Assembly: GCF_024710845.1 (NCBI RefSeq)
Contig: NZ_JANJTZ010000052.1
Location: 1 to 64,000 of the forward strand
Length of the DNA: 64,000 nt
From: Mesorhizobium sp.
GTDB lineage: Bacteria; Pseudomonadota; Alphaproteobacteria; Rhizobiales; Rhizobiaceae
Direction: 5' to 3'
Within the stretch, counting starts at the first letter, position 1. Each line of letters begins with the position of its first letter. Shown here piece after piece: positions 33,679 to 42,359 of the stretch. The notes below the pieces were generated by a model. The model had not been told where the DNA came from, did not search any database, and saw only the letters and a program-made list of their open reading frames with translations. Made by a program: the position numbers and the translations under genes.

Positions 33679-33987
33679 TCAGATCCCCGAGCCATCCAGT
33701 TCCATGTCGTCGCCCTCGTAGGGAGCGGGCATAGGCGCTTCCGGCCGGCCGGTCCCGGCGTCCGGTAGTGGCATCCAGCATTTGAGCTCCGGGTCGGCAT
33801 AGCCGATGACGGCGCCGGGTGCCGAATCGGCCGCCCGCCAGCCCTCGATGCCCTGGCTGTCGGCCGCCGCCCAATAGGCGACATCGACATCCGCAGGACC
33901 TTGCTCCACCGGCCGCACGGTCACCAGGATCCGCGTGCCGTCCCTCGGCGCCGTCGCCATGTGCCGCCAGTGATCGGGTTCATCCAT
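33679..33987 (-). CDS. Conserved hypothetical protein (102 aa)
   Basis: A cytosolic protein of a rhizobial family recognised by WRHMATAPRDGTRILVTVR near the N-terminus, YWAAADSQGIEGWRAADS in the middle and ELKCWMPLPD later. The function is unknown. The wording is like the short phage- or plasmid-associated proteins with a DGT...W pattern. AAGGA precedes the chosen ATG by 9 nt, and another ATG three codons upstream is possible. There is no operon partner. Confidence 0.65.
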   Translation of the reverse strand: MDEPDHWRHMATAPRDGTRILVTVRPVEQGPADVDVAYWAAADSQGIEGWRAADSAPGAVIGYADPELKCWMPLPDAGTGRPEAPMPAPYEGDDMELDGSGI

Positions 33988-34129
33988 CGCCTGCATCCTT
34001 TGACTGTCATTTCCTGTCCATGAAACGGCGCGCGAGCCGTCCGGTCAATCCATCCTGGAACATCGCCGGAAAGAGGTTCGGTTTCGCCGCATCCTCCCAC
34101 CGTTTCTTAAGCACTGTCTGCTACGGCTG

Positions 34130-35563
34130 ATGCGTCGTAGGGAGTCTGTTGCGTTGCGTTTTTCAGCGGCCGCCACCGCCGATCGCCTGTTGCCGCGAGG
34201 CCTGGCGGATCGAGCTCGCCCCCTGATGGGGAAGGTGGACGCGCTGCTGTTCTCCAGCGACGACAGGGCCGAGGCCGGCCGCGTCTCGATCATTGCCTTC
34301 GCCATCCGCATCTTCAGCGCACTCATCGCCTTCGTCAGCCAGGTGCTGCTGGCGCGCTGGATGGGCGCCTTCGAATACGGCATCTTCGTGCTGGTGTGGG
34401 TGACGATGATCATCCTCGGCAATCTGTCATGCCTCGGATTCCACACCTCGGTCATCCGCTTCATCCCCGAATACCGGGAGCGCGGCGAGCTGGACGAACT
34501 GCGCGGCGTCATGCTAGCGAGCCGGCTCATCGTGCTCGTCGCCTCGACGGTGATTGCCGCGGTCAGCGCCGGGCTCATCCTGCTCTTCGCGGACCGTATC
34601 GAGAGTTACTACGTCGTCCCCTTCCTGATCGGCATATTCTGCCTGCCGATGATCGCGCTGTCCGACGTCGTGCAGGGCATCTCGCGGGCGAACGCCTGGG
34701 CGATCTCGGCGCTTTCGCCGACCTATATCGTCCGTCCCGTCCTTATCATCTCCTTCATGGCGGGCGCACTCGCGCTGGGCTACGAGCCTTCGGCGCGAAC
34801 CGCCCTGATCGCCGCGGTCGCGGCGACCTACGCGACGACTTTGTGGCAGCTGGCCACGGTGACGACGCGGGCGGACCGCGGCATCGCCAAGGGCAAGCGC
34901 GCGATCGACCTGCGCGGCTGGATCATGGTGTCGCTGCCGATCTTCCTGATCGAGGGCTTCGCCTTCATGCTGACCAACGCCGATGTGCTGATGGTCGGCG
35001 TGTTCCTGTCGCCGCATGACGTCGCGATCTACTATGCGATGGCGAAGACGCTGGCCTTGGTGCATTTCGTTTCCTTCGCGGTAAAGGCTGGAGCGGCGGC
35101 GCGCTACGCGCAATTCACGCATGGCGGCGAAAGGGAGAAGCTCGGAGGGTTTGCGCGCGAGACCGTGAACTGGACCTTCTGGCCGTCGCTCGCCATGGGC
35201 CTGTTCGTGCTGGCGATCGGTCAGCCGATCCTGGCCCTGTTCGGCCCCGGCTTCGAGGCGGGCTATCCCTACCTCTTCCTGCTCGTCGCCGGCGTCGTCG
35301 CACGCTCGACCGTCGGGCCGGCCGAGAGCCTGTTGACGATGAGCGGCAACCAGAATGTCTGCGCCGCGATCTACGGGCTGACGCTGGCGTTCAACGTCGG
35401 TCTCAACGTCCTCCTGATCCCGCAATTGGGCCTGTGGGGCGCGGCATTTGCGACCTCGCTGTCGATGATGTTCGAGGCCGCCGCACTCGCCCTCACCACC
35501 TGGCGGAGGCTGGGGATCGTCATGTTCATCTTCGCGCCGCGCCTTGTCCGGGAGCCCAGCTGA
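34130..35563 (+). CDS. Polysaccharide biosynthesis flippase (MOP/Wzx-like)
   Basis: A 477-residue inner-membrane protein with about 12-14 hydrophobic helices, beginning after residue 45. The segments ARWMGAFEYGIFVLVWVTMI and ALFGPGFEAGYPYLFLLVAG are typical of the MOP superfamily that flips lipid-linked sugars for EPS or LPS assembly. An internal ATG at 34226 could be the true start, since the first 32 residues are basic and poorly family-like. It overlaps the following acyltransferase gene by 1 nt (TGATG), so the two are coupled. Confidence 0.88.
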   Translation: MRRRESVALRFSAAATADRLLPRGLADRARPLMGKVDALLFSSDDRAEAGRVSIIAFAIRIFSALIAFVSQVLLARWMGAFEYGIFVLVWVTMIILGNLSCLGFHTSVIRFIPEYRERGELDELRGVMLASRLIVLVASTVIAAVSAGLILLFADRIESYYVVPFLIGIFCLPMIALSDVVQGISRANAWAISALSPTYIVRPVLIISFMAGALALGYEPSARTALIAAVAATYATTLWQLATVTTRADRGIAKGKRAIDLRGWIMVSLPIFLIEGFAFMLTNADVLMVGVFLSPHDVAIYYAMAKTLALVHFVSFAVKAGAAARYAQFTHGGEREKLGGFARETVNWTFWPSLAMGLFVLAIGQPILALFGPGFEAGYPYLFLLVAGVVARSTVGPAESLLTMSGNQNVCAAIYGLTLAFNVGLNVLLIPQLGLWGAAFATSLSMMFEAAALALTTWRRLGIVMFIFAPRLVREPS

Positions 35564-36846
35564 TGGCAGCGACACCACTTCTCGAGGAAATGAGCGGCAG
35601 CGCCGCCGGCCCGATGATCGCGGGCTTTGCAGGCTTCTCGCAGGAGCCGCAGAGCATTGCCTTTCACGAGATCGTCGGCCAGGGGCGGCGCCCCCGCCGT
35701 CTCGCGATCTATCCGGCGTCCGCCGGCTTCGACCTGGTCGAGGAACTGGACCACCTGAGCGTCCGCACGATCGAGCCGAACGTTTTCTTCAATCCGCGCT
35801 TCCTGGCGCCCGCCATGCCGCGCCTCGAGGATCGCGAGGTCCGGCTCGCCGTCATCCGCGAGGGCGACGGGGAGAAAAGCCGGCTACGGCTCCTGGTGCC
35901 CTATTCGATCGAGAAGCCGCCCGTCCCGCTCGGCGTCTCCGTCATACGCGCCTGGTCGAGCCCGTTCGGACCGCTGGGCACGCCGCTGATCGATCACGAC
36001 GACCCGGTCTCGGTCGTCGAGGATTTCCTCGACATGCTGTCGCGGCCGCATCTCAAGCTGCCGAAGGTTCTCGTGCTGCCGGACATGCGTCTCGACGGAC
36101 CCGTCGCCAACGTGCTGCGAACGGTCGCGCTCGGGCGCAATCTGTCGTTCCACGAGACGCTCAGGATCGAGCGCCCCTTCCTCGAAAGCACGCTCGACGG
36201 CGACACCTACCTCAAGAACTCGCTGCGTCCGCATCATTTCCGCGAACTCCGCCGGCTGAAGCGGCGTCTCGGCGACCTCGGAAAGCTCGAATACACCATC
36301 GCCCGCCAGCCGGACGAAATCCGCCGCGGCGTTGAATCCTTCCTCACCCTCGAGGCAGCGGGCTGGAAGGGGCGCGAGCGCACCGCCATGGCGATCGACC
36401 GCTATCGCGCCGCGTTCGCCCGCGAGGCGGTGCACGGGCTGGCCGAACGCGATATGTGCCGCGTCCACACGCTCACCCTCGACGGCAAGGTCATCGCCTG
36501 CCTGATCGTCTTCATCGAGAACGGGTGCGCCTACACCTGGAAGACGGCCTATGACGAGAACTACGCCGCCTTCTCGCCCGGAACGCTGCTCATGATCGAG
36601 GTGACGAAGACGCATCTCGACGATCCGAACATCATGATGACCGACAGCTGCGCGGCGCCCGACCATCCGGTGATGAGCCGCATCTGGACCGAGCGCCGAC
36701 CGCTGGGCTCGCTCGTGATCGGCCTGACGCCGGAAGCCGACCGCGCCGCGCGCCAGGCGACCAAACAGCTCCACCTCCGCCACGAGACGCGCAACATGGC
36801 GCGGATCATCCGCAACCGGCTGAGGTCGCTTCTGGGCCGCGACTGA
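35563..36846 (+). CDS. GNAT-like acyltransferase (BioF2/CelD-like domain)
   Basis: The 427-residue cytosolic protein has a C-terminal Acetyltransf_6 type domain: LKNSLRPHHFRELRRLKRRL, FLTLEAAGWKGRERTAM, and VHTLTLDGKVIACLIVFIENGCAYTWKTAYDE near 300-340. Relatives occur in cellulose and exopolysaccharide clusters and may acylate sugar precursors. Coupling to the flippase supports a surface-polysaccharide role. The donor and acceptor are unknown. It ends directly against the convergent acyl-CoA synthetase gene with no gap. Confidence 0.82.
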   Translation: MAATPLLEEMSGSAAGPMIAGFAGFSQEPQSIAFHEIVGQGRRPRRLAIYPASAGFDLVEELDHLSVRTIEPNVFFNPRFLAPAMPRLEDREVRLAVIREGDGEKSRLRLLVPYSIEKPPVPLGVSVIRAWSSPFGPLGTPLIDHDDPVSVVEDFLDMLSRPHLKLPKVLVLPDMRLDGPVANVLRTVALGRNLSFHETLRIERPFLESTLDGDTYLKNSLRPHHFRELRRLKRRLGDLGKLEYTIARQPDEIRRGVESFLTLEAAGWKGRERTAMAIDRYRAAFAREAVHGLAERDMCRVHTLTLDGKVIACLIVFIENGCAYTWKTAYDENYAAFSPGTLLMIEVTKTHLDDPNIMMTDSCAAPDHPVMSRIWTERRPLGSLVIGLTPEADRAARQATKQLHLRHETRNMARIIRNRLRSLLGRD

Positions 36847-38484
36847 TCAGGCGATCCCCGCCTCGCGCCGCGCCCGGTCGCGGAAGATGCGGCGGATCAC
36901 CTTGCCGGTGGTGGTCAGCGGCATGGAATCGACGAACTCCACCTCGCGCGGGTATTCGTGCGCCGACAGCCTCTCGCGCACGAAGGCGCCGATCTCACCC
37001 TTTAGCGCTTCGTTCGGCTCGACACCGTCCTTCAGCACCACATAGGCCTTGACGATCTCGGTGCGCAGCGGGTCGGGCTTGCCGACCGCAGCGGCCAGCG
37101 CCACCGACGGATGGCCGACGAGGCAATCCTCGATCTCGCCGGGGCCGATGCGGTAGCCGGCCGAGGTGATGACGTCGTCGTCGCGGCCGAAGAACTGGAT
37201 GTAGCCATCGCCGTCCATGATGCCCTGGTCGCCTGTGGTCATCCAGTCGCCGATGAATTTCTTCGCCGTTGCTTCGGGGCTGTCCCAATATTCGAGGAAC
37301 ATCACCGGATCCGGCCGCGCCACGGCGATCTGGCCCGCCTCGCCCGCCGGCATCGGCCGCCCGTCGGCGTCGATGATCGCCACCGTGTGGCCCGGCACCG
37401 CCTTGCCGATCGTGCCCGGCCGGCTGACGCCGATGATCGCCGACGAGGCGATGACCGCGTTGCACTCCGTCTGGCCGTAGAACTCGTTGACCGGAAGGCC
37501 CAGCGCGCCCTCCGCCCACTCCCAGGTCTCGCGGCCGAGCGATTCACCGGCGGAGCCGACGCTGCGCAGCACATGGCTGAAGCGCGCCGGGATGTCGGGG
37601 ACCGACTTCAGCATCCTCAGCGCGGTGGGCGGGATGAACGCGTTGCGCACCTTCATCCGCTCGACCAAGAGGAGAGCGGCTTCCGGATCGAACTTCTCGA
37701 AGCGCGCGCAGACGACCGGAATGCCGAGGTAGAGCGACGGCAGCAACGCGTTGAGCAGCCCGCCGGCCCAGGCCCAGTCGGCCGGCGTCCACATCAGGTC
37801 GCCCGCCTGCGGCAGGAACTCGTAGGCCATCTGCAGGCCCGGCAAATGTCCGAGCAACACGCGATGGCCGTGCAGGGCGCCCTTGGGCGGGCCGGTCGTC
37901 CCGGAAGTGAAGATCATCATAGCGGGATCGTCGGGCGTGGTGTCCACCGCCTCGAAATCGACCGCCGCGCCCGCCACGAGCGATTCGAACCCGACGGCCG
38001 CCCCCTCCTGGCCATCGACCGAGACGATCAGCTCGAGATCGGGCAGGCGGGCGCCGATGCGCGAGACCTTGGCGAGACCGGCTGAATTGGTGATGACGGC
38101 CCGCACGCCGGCCGTCTGCAGGCGGTATTCCAGCGCCTCGACACCGAACAGCAGTGCCAGCGGCAGGGCGATGGCGCCGAGCTTGTAGATGGCGACATGC
38201 GCGATCGCGGTCTCGAAGCTCTGCGGCAGGAGGAGCGCGACCCGGTCGCCGCGCCGCACGCCATGTGCGCGCAACGCGTTGGCGAGGGCGTTGGAGCGTT
38301 TCGCCAACGCGCCGAAGGTGAGCGTCTCGGGAGCGTCGGCGCCGCGATACTCGATCAGGGCGGTCCGGTTCGGATCCCTATGCGCCCAGGCATCCGAAAC
38401 CGCGACGCCGATATTGAAACGCTCCGGAATCCGCCAGTGGAAGCCGCGGACGAGGTCCGCATAGTTGTCGCTGCGCTGAAGCAA
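36847..38484 (-). CDS. Acyl-CoA synthetase / AMP-binding ligase
   Basis: Activates a carboxylic acid as acyl-AMP and then acyl-CoA. The 545-residue protein has the P-loop IFTSGTTGPPKGAL, the motif VNEFYGQTECN, MTTGDQGIMDGDGYIQFFGRDDDVI, and the C-terminal catalytic Lys in PLTTTGKVIRRIFR. The nearest group is the medium-chain/acetyl-CoA-synthetase-like AMP-ligases of Rhizobiales, and the chain length accepted is unknown. No ATG fits the N-terminus. TTG 38484 with GGAGG 12 nt upstream was chosen, and TTG 38529 is the alternative. Confidence 0.88.
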   Translation of the reverse strand: MLQRSDNYADLVRGFHWRIPERFNIGVAVSDAWAHRDPNRTALIEYRGADAPETLTFGALAKRSNALANALRAHGVRRGDRVALLLPQSFETAIAHVAIYKLGAIALPLALLFGVEALEYRLQTAGVRAVITNSAGLAKVSRIGARLPDLELIVSVDGQEGAAVGFESLVAGAAVDFEAVDTTPDDPAMMIFTSGTTGPPKGALHGHRVLLGHLPGLQMAYEFLPQAGDLMWTPADWAWAGGLLNALLPSLYLGIPVVCARFEKFDPEAALLLVERMKVRNAFIPPTALRMLKSVPDIPARFSHVLRSVGSAGESLGRETWEWAEGALGLPVNEFYGQTECNAVIASSAIIGVSRPGTIGKAVPGHTVAIIDADGRPMPAGEAGQIAVARPDPVMFLEYWDSPEATAKKFIGDWMTTGDQGIMDGDGYIQFFGRDDDVITSAGYRIGPGEIEDCLVGHPSVALAAAVGKPDPLRTEIVKAYVVLKDGVEPNEALKGEIGAFVRERLSAHEYPREVEFVDSMPLTTTGKVIRRIFRDRARREAGIA

Positions 38485-38573
38485 TGTCGTTGAAAGCCTC
38501 CGCCGATGGTCCGCTCGGGAACGGCGCAAACAAAAACCCGGCGGCTGCCGGAGTCAACGTTTCTTTCGCAGCG

Positions 38574-38688
38574 CACAAAAAAAGCCCGCCGCGGGAGGAG
38601 GAGCGGCGGGCTTGATTTGATTGCGGCGCGGGAGGAGGTGCACCGCAACTTTGCTGGCTCTCTGGGAGGAGGTAGATCACCAACAACC
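38574..38688 (-). ncRNA. Alpha-r14 family trans-acting sRNA (NfeR1-like)
   Basis: The minus-strand transcript carries the anti-Shine-Dalgarno motif CCTCCTCCC three times. One is in the 5' region (near 38665-38673), one in the loop of a 9-bp stem TTGCGGTGC/GCGCCGCAA (38620-38648), and one in the loop of the terminator stem GCCCGCCGC/GCGGCGGGC followed by seven T. This is the hallmark of the alpha-r14 family, whose Sinorhizobium member NfeR1 base-pairs with ribosome-binding sites of many transport mRNAs. The ends are inferred from the promoter and T-run. Confidence 0.82.
38582..38613 (-). terminator. Intrinsic terminator forming the 3' end of the sRNA
   Basis: An 11-bp perfect stem (AAGCCCGCCGC pairing with GCGGCGGGCTT) encloses a 10-nt loop carrying the anti-SD motif. 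On the minus strand it is followed by a seven-T run at 38577-38583. Confidence 0.88.
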
Positions 38689-38691
38689 CGA

Positions 38692-38720
38692 AGATAGGAT
38701 TCGACCCCGATTCAAACAAG
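38692..38720 (-). promoter_or_regulatory. Promoter of the alpha-r14 sRNA
   Basis: On the minus strand, CTTGTT (38720-38715) and CTATCT (38697-38692) are separated by exactly 17 nt, matching the rhizobial vegetative consensus CTTGAC-N17-CTATAT. The predicted transcript start falls near 38686, just before the first anti-SD hairpin. Confidence 0.65.
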
Positions 38721-38838
38721 CGTCAATTCTGCATGGCAGACCTGCTGTTTTTGCAATGCAGCATAACTGTTAGCGCATGCAGCATGAAAAGGCGCCTGCG
38801 GGGCGGGCGAAGTCGGATCGCTGGCGAGAGGTGATCAA

Positions 38839-38923
38839 TGGTGCCCCCTGCCGGGATCGAACCAGCACTCCTTGCGGAACCTGATTTTGAGTCAGGCGCG
38901 TCTACCAATTCCGCCAAGGGGGC
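38839..38923 (-). tRNA. tRNA-Leu (anticodon CAA), CCA encoded
   Basis: The minus strand has a 7-bp acceptor stem GCCCCCT/AGGGGGC, a D arm with GGTAGACGC, an anticodon loop CTCAAAA (CAA), a class II variable arm and the T loop GGTTCGATCCC. The discriminator A and CCA tail are encoded. It reads UUG. It lies about 120 nt upstream of the sRNA promoter on the same strand. Confidence 0.96.
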
Positions 38924-39101
38924 GCGCCGGCCGGACAGCGATCCGGGGCGACGGCTGCGGACTATACTTTCGCGCCCCTGCCCGTCAACCTGTCTTCATA
39001 CTGCGCGCCGAAGTCGCGGGCTTGTGAAGCGCGCCGGCCTTGCATTTGTCGAAAACATGGCGTTGCTCGCGGCCGACATCCCTGCCGGAGCGACCTGTCC
39101 C

Positions 39102-39608
39102 ATGTCCCTTGCCTCCCCGATCGGCGAACCCCAGAAATGGGCCGCACTTGCCCTGCTTCTCGGCATGGCGGCAACGGTCGGGACGGCCCTCGGTTTCGAA
39201 CATATCGGCGGCTACATCCCCTGCATGCTCTGCCTTGAGCAGCGCACGCCCTATTATACCGGCGTGCCGGTGATGGCACTGGCGCTGGCGGCGATCTGGC
39301 TGCGCTGGCCGCCCATCGTCGCCCGCCTGCTGCTGCTCGCCGGCGCGCTCCTGATGACGTACGGGCTGGGGCTCGCGATCTATCACTCGGGCGTCGAGTG
39401 GCACTGGTGGGCGGGGCCAGCGAGCTGCGGCGCGGTCGTGGCCCCTCAAGGGTCGGGCAACGGCGTGCTCGACCAGCTGAACACGCTGGTCCCGCCCTCC
39501 TGCGACGAAGCGGCGGGGCGCTTCCTCGGCCTGTCCTTCGCGGGCTGGAACGTGCTGGCGAGCGCGCTCTGGGCGGCGGTCGGGTTTCGGGCTGCGCTGG
39601 GCCGGTGA
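39102..39608 (+). CDS. dsbB: Disulfide bond formation protein B family
   Basis: An inner-membrane quinone reductase that reoxidises a DsbA-type oxidase. The 168-residue protein has four hydrophobic helices. The first periplasmic Cys pair is CMLC at residues 41-44, followed by LEQRTPYY. The second pair is in PASCG and PPSCDE (about 112 and 134). An in-frame ATG at 39057 would add 15 residues, but no ribosome site is seen there. No dsbA is in the window. Confidence 0.87.
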   Translation: MSLASPIGEPQKWAALALLLGMAATVGTALGFEHIGGYIPCMLCLEQRTPYYTGVPVMALALAAIWLRWPPIVARLLLLAGALLMTYGLGLAIYHSGVEWHWWAGPASCGAVVAPQGSGNGVLDQLNTLVPPSCDEAAGRFLGLSFAGWNVLASALWAAVGFRAALGR

Positions 39609-39610
39609 TT

Positions 39611-39640
39611 CCTTCTCCCCGTTCACGGGGAGAGGAAGGC
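39611..39640. repeat. Short REP-like hairpin between convergent genes
   Basis: CCTTCTCCCCG-TTCA-CGGGGAGaggaagg forms a stem of about 7 perfect pairs extended by a second block. It belongs to the CTTCTCCC...GGGAGAAG family seen at 26511, 61964 and 62129. It may act as a bidirectional terminator for dsbB and the HNH gene. Confidence 0.6.
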
Positions 39641-40197
39641 TACGGCTCCAGCTCCACATCCCAGTAGAGATAATCCATCCAGCTTTCGTGCAGATGGTTC
39701 GGCGGGAACATGCGACCGTTGTTGTGCAGGTCGTGAACGGTCGGATGATAGGGCTTCTGCATCGGCCACATCTTCGCCTGCGCCGGGAGCATGCCGCCCT
39801 TCCTGAGATTGCATGGCGAGCAGGCGGCAACGACGTTTTCCCACGTCGTCGCCCCGCCACAGCGGCGCGGGATGACGTGATCGAAGGTCAGATCCTCGGT
39901 CGAGCTGCAATACTGGCACTGGAAGCGGTCGCGCAGGAAGACGTTGAAGCGGGTGAAGGCCGGATTGCGCGACGGCTTCACATAGCTCTTCAGGCAGACC
40001 ACCGACGGCAGCTTCATCGAGAAGGTCGGCGACGACACGCTGTGCTCATATTCGGCGACGATGTTGACCCGGTCGAGGAAGACGGCCTTGATCGCGTCCT
40101 GCCAGGACCAGAGCGACAGCGGGTAATAGCTGAGCGGACGGTAGTCCGCGTTCAGCACCAGTGCCGGCAAACCATCTGGCGAGACATGAACAGTCAC
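39640..40197 (-). CDS. HNH endonuclease family protein
   Basis: The 185-residue alphaproteobacterial protein has a conserved N-terminal domain (VLNADYRPLSYYPLSLWSWQ) and a zinc-ribbon HNH nuclease at about 88-140: CQYC, then LTFDHVIPRRCGG, then ENVVAACSPCN. The GTG start at 40197 with AGGAG 9 nt upstream gives the family length. An in-frame extension to 40296 is rejected. It is widespread and single-copy, and its role is unknown (DNA repair is a guess). Confidence 0.88.
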   Translation of the reverse strand: MTVHVSPDGLPALVLNADYRPLSYYPLSLWSWQDAIKAVFLDRVNIVAEYEHSVSSPTFSMKLPSVVCLKSYVKPSRNPAFTRFNVFLRDRFQCQYCSSTEDLTFDHVIPRRCGGATTWENVVAACSPCNLRKGGMLPAQAKMWPMQKPYHPTVHDLHNNGRMFPPNHLHESWMDYLYWDVELEP

Positions 40198-40308
40198 GTC
40201 GCGTTTCTCCTGCGGCCCGAAGCGATCGGCGCGGATACTGTAAGCGAGACGTGACAGGATTGTGAAGCGGTGAAAATGGCCGGACTGTTGCCGCAAAGCC
40301 CCATTTAT

Positions 40309-40977
40309 TCAGTTTTCTTCTAGGTTTAGCGGCCCCCGGGAGGCCGGCGCGGCCTCCCGGCCCTTGAGATGGCGGTAGTAGGCCCAGAACAGACGCGCCG
40401 CCACGGCGCGCCAGGGCGCCCATGATTCGGCGATCGAGATCAGTGCTTTCTCGCCCGGACGGGGGTCGATGCCGAGCGCGGCGCCGACCGCGCTCTGCAA
40501 CGCGACGTCACGCGCCGGAAAGACGTCTGGGTGGCCGGCGCAGGCGAGAAGATAGACTTCCGCGGTCCAGCGGCCGATGCCCGGAACGACGGTCAACTCG
40601 GTGATCGCGGCCTCGGCCTCGCACTCGCACAGGCCGTCGAGGTCGAGTCCGTCGCGCACCGCCCGCGACAATGCCAGCATGGTCGCCTGCTTGGGGCGCG
40701 ACAGGCCGGCCTGGCGGAAGAGGTCCGGGTCGGCCGCCAGTACGCCCCCCGGCGTCAGCGGTACGACGAGCGTGACCAGCCGGGCGAGGATCGCGTCGGC
40801 GCTGGCGCGCGACACCTGCTGCGACACGACGATCGAAACCAGGCTGGAAAAACCGGGCGACGACCGGCGCAACGGCACCTCGCCGGCGGCGGCGCGCACC
40901 GCCGCCAGTCTCGGATCCGCCCCGACGAGCGCGTCGAGCGCGTCGGCAATGTCGGATTCACTGGAAATCCGCCGCAT
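40309..40977 (-). CDS. DNA-3-methyladenine glycosylase (HhH-GPD superfamily, AlkA-like)
   Basis: Predicted to excise alkylated purines. The 222-residue protein shows a helix-hairpin-helix LTVVPGIGRWTAEVYLL (about 143-159) followed by the catalytic Asp in FPARDVALQ (about 173). Upstream, SLVSIVVSQQVSRASADAI is typical of the domain. It lacks the AlkA N-terminal domain of E. coli, as do many short bacterial homologues. The start MRRISSES was preferred to a 44-codon upstream extension that overlaps the divergent gluQ. Confidence 0.9.
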   Translation of the reverse strand: MRRISSESDIADALDALVGADPRLAAVRAAAGEVPLRRSSPGFSSLVSIVVSQQVSRASADAILARLVTLVVPLTPGGVLAADPDLFRQAGLSRPKQATMLALSRAVRDGLDLDGLCECEAEAAITELTVVPGIGRWTAEVYLLACAGHPDVFPARDVALQSAVGAALGIDPRPGEKALISIAESWAPWRAVAARLFWAYYRHLKGREAAPASRGPLNLEEN

Positions 40978-41068
40978 CCGCTTCCTTTTCCTCGCACCGA
41001 AAAAGCCGTAGCAATGAAACGGCAAGGGCGCCAATGCTCTCGCGCCCACTCCATCCAGCAGGACAGAC

Positions 41069-41953
41069 TTGGCGAGTCCACCCGTTTTCCGATTTGCCCC
41101 GAGCCCCAATGGCGAGCTTCATCTCGGCCATGCGCGCTCGGCCCTGCTGAACCAGCGGCTGGCGCGCGAGGCCGGCGGGCGGTTCCTGCTGCGCATCGAG
41201 GACATCGACCTCAAACGCTGCACGCCGGAATTCGAGGCCGGCATCTATCGCGACCTGGAATGGCTCGGCATCGAGTGGGAGAAGCCGGTGCGCCGCCAGT
41301 CGGAGCATTTCGCCGACTATGCGGCGGCGCTCGAACGGCTGACGGCGATGGGTGTCGTCTACCCGGCCTTCATGAGCCGGGGCCAGATCCGCGACCATAT
41401 CGCAGAGAGCGAGACGCCGGCGCGCCGCTGGCCGCGCGACCCGGACGGGGCGCCGCTCTATCCCGATGTCGACCGCTCGCTCACGCGCCGCGAGCGGCAG
41501 AAGCGCATCGCCTCGGGCGCACCGCACGCCTGGCGCCTCGACGTGGAAGCGGCTTTGGTGAAGGCCGGAGAGAAGCTCGCCTGGACCGAACTCGGCGCCG
41601 GACCGCTGGGCGAGACCGGAAAGGTATCAGCCCGACCCGAGATCTGGGGCGACGTGATCCTGTCGCGCTCGGACGCGCCGGCGAGCTATCATCTCTCGGT
41701 CACCGTCGACGACGCGATCCAGGGCGTCACCGACGTCGTGCGGGGCCATGATCTCTTTCATGCAACCGCGATCCACCGCCTGCTGCAGGCGCTGCTCGGC
41801 CTGCCGGCGCCGCGCTACCGGCACCACAGCCTGATCGTCGGCGAGGACGGCCGCAAGCTCGCCAAGAGCCGTCGAGATACGGGGCTAAGGGCGTTGCGGG
41901 AGAGTGGGATGAGCGCGGAGGAGGTTCGGATGCTCGCGCTGGAAGGGCTTTAG
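41069..41953 (+). CDS. gluQ: Glutamyl-Q tRNA(Asp) synthetase
   Basis: Attaches glutamate to queuosine at position 34 of tRNA-Asp. The 294-residue length and the lack of an anticodon-binding domain separate it from GltX. It has the HIGH-type HLGHA at 18-22 and the KMSKS-type KLAKS near 272. The four Cys residues that bind zinc in some GluQRS are missing, as is usual in alphaproteobacteria. A TTG start with AGGA 6 nt upstream fits the conserved MASPPVFRFAPSPNG N-terminus. Confidence 0.92.
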   Translation: MASPPVFRFAPSPNGELHLGHARSALLNQRLAREAGGRFLLRIEDIDLKRCTPEFEAGIYRDLEWLGIEWEKPVRRQSEHFADYAAALERLTAMGVVYPAFMSRGQIRDHIAESETPARRWPRDPDGAPLYPDVDRSLTRRERQKRIASGAPHAWRLDVEAALVKAGEKLAWTELGAGPLGETGKVSARPEIWGDVILSRSDAPASYHLSVTVDDAIQGVTDVVRGHDLFHATAIHRLLQALLGLPAPRYRHHSLIVGEDGRKLAKSRRDTGLRALRESGMSAEEVRMLALEGL

Positions 41954-42255
41954 GAACGCAATGCCCTCTCTATTCCGGCCTTTGCCAACGACAGTGTAAG
42001 CAGCGCAACGAAAGCGCCGCCAAGACCGGTGGCAACGGCGACCTCGAGTTCGGTGAACCGGATGCCCCATCGATTCGCCGCGAAGATGCCGAGGAAGAAG
42101 CCCGCCGTGATGATGATCATGTTGCCGAACGGGCCGAAGCCTTCGTCCTGCATCACACCATCGAGCACCGTGCCGAGCAGCAGCGAAACGATCGCGACGA
42201 AGGCGACTGCAAAGAGCAGCGAACTGGTATCGAGACTGGAAAGCATCCGCCGCAC
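41950..42255 (-). CDS. Conserved membrane protein (101 aa)
   Basis: Three hydrophobic segments are visible (residues 12-33, 44-61 and 70-90) with a conserved loop GVMQDEGFGPFGNM. It is recognised as a Rhizobiales hypothetical family without known function. The protein is convergent with gluQ, overlapping it by 4 nt. A start three codons downstream (MLSSLDTSS) is equally possible. Confidence 0.7.
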   Translation of the reverse strand: MRRMLSSLDTSSLLFAVAFVAIVSLLLGTVLDGVMQDEGFGPFGNMIIITAGFFLGIFAANRWGIRFTELEVAVATGLGGAFVALLTLSLAKAGIERALRS

Positions 42256-42359
42256 CTCGCAGCTATGCCCTCCCCCATACGCCCGGCGCGCAGAATGTGG
42301 ACCATTCGTTTCGCTTTGCTTGCACGGAACGGTTCAATTAGAGCGATCCGGCCCACCGG

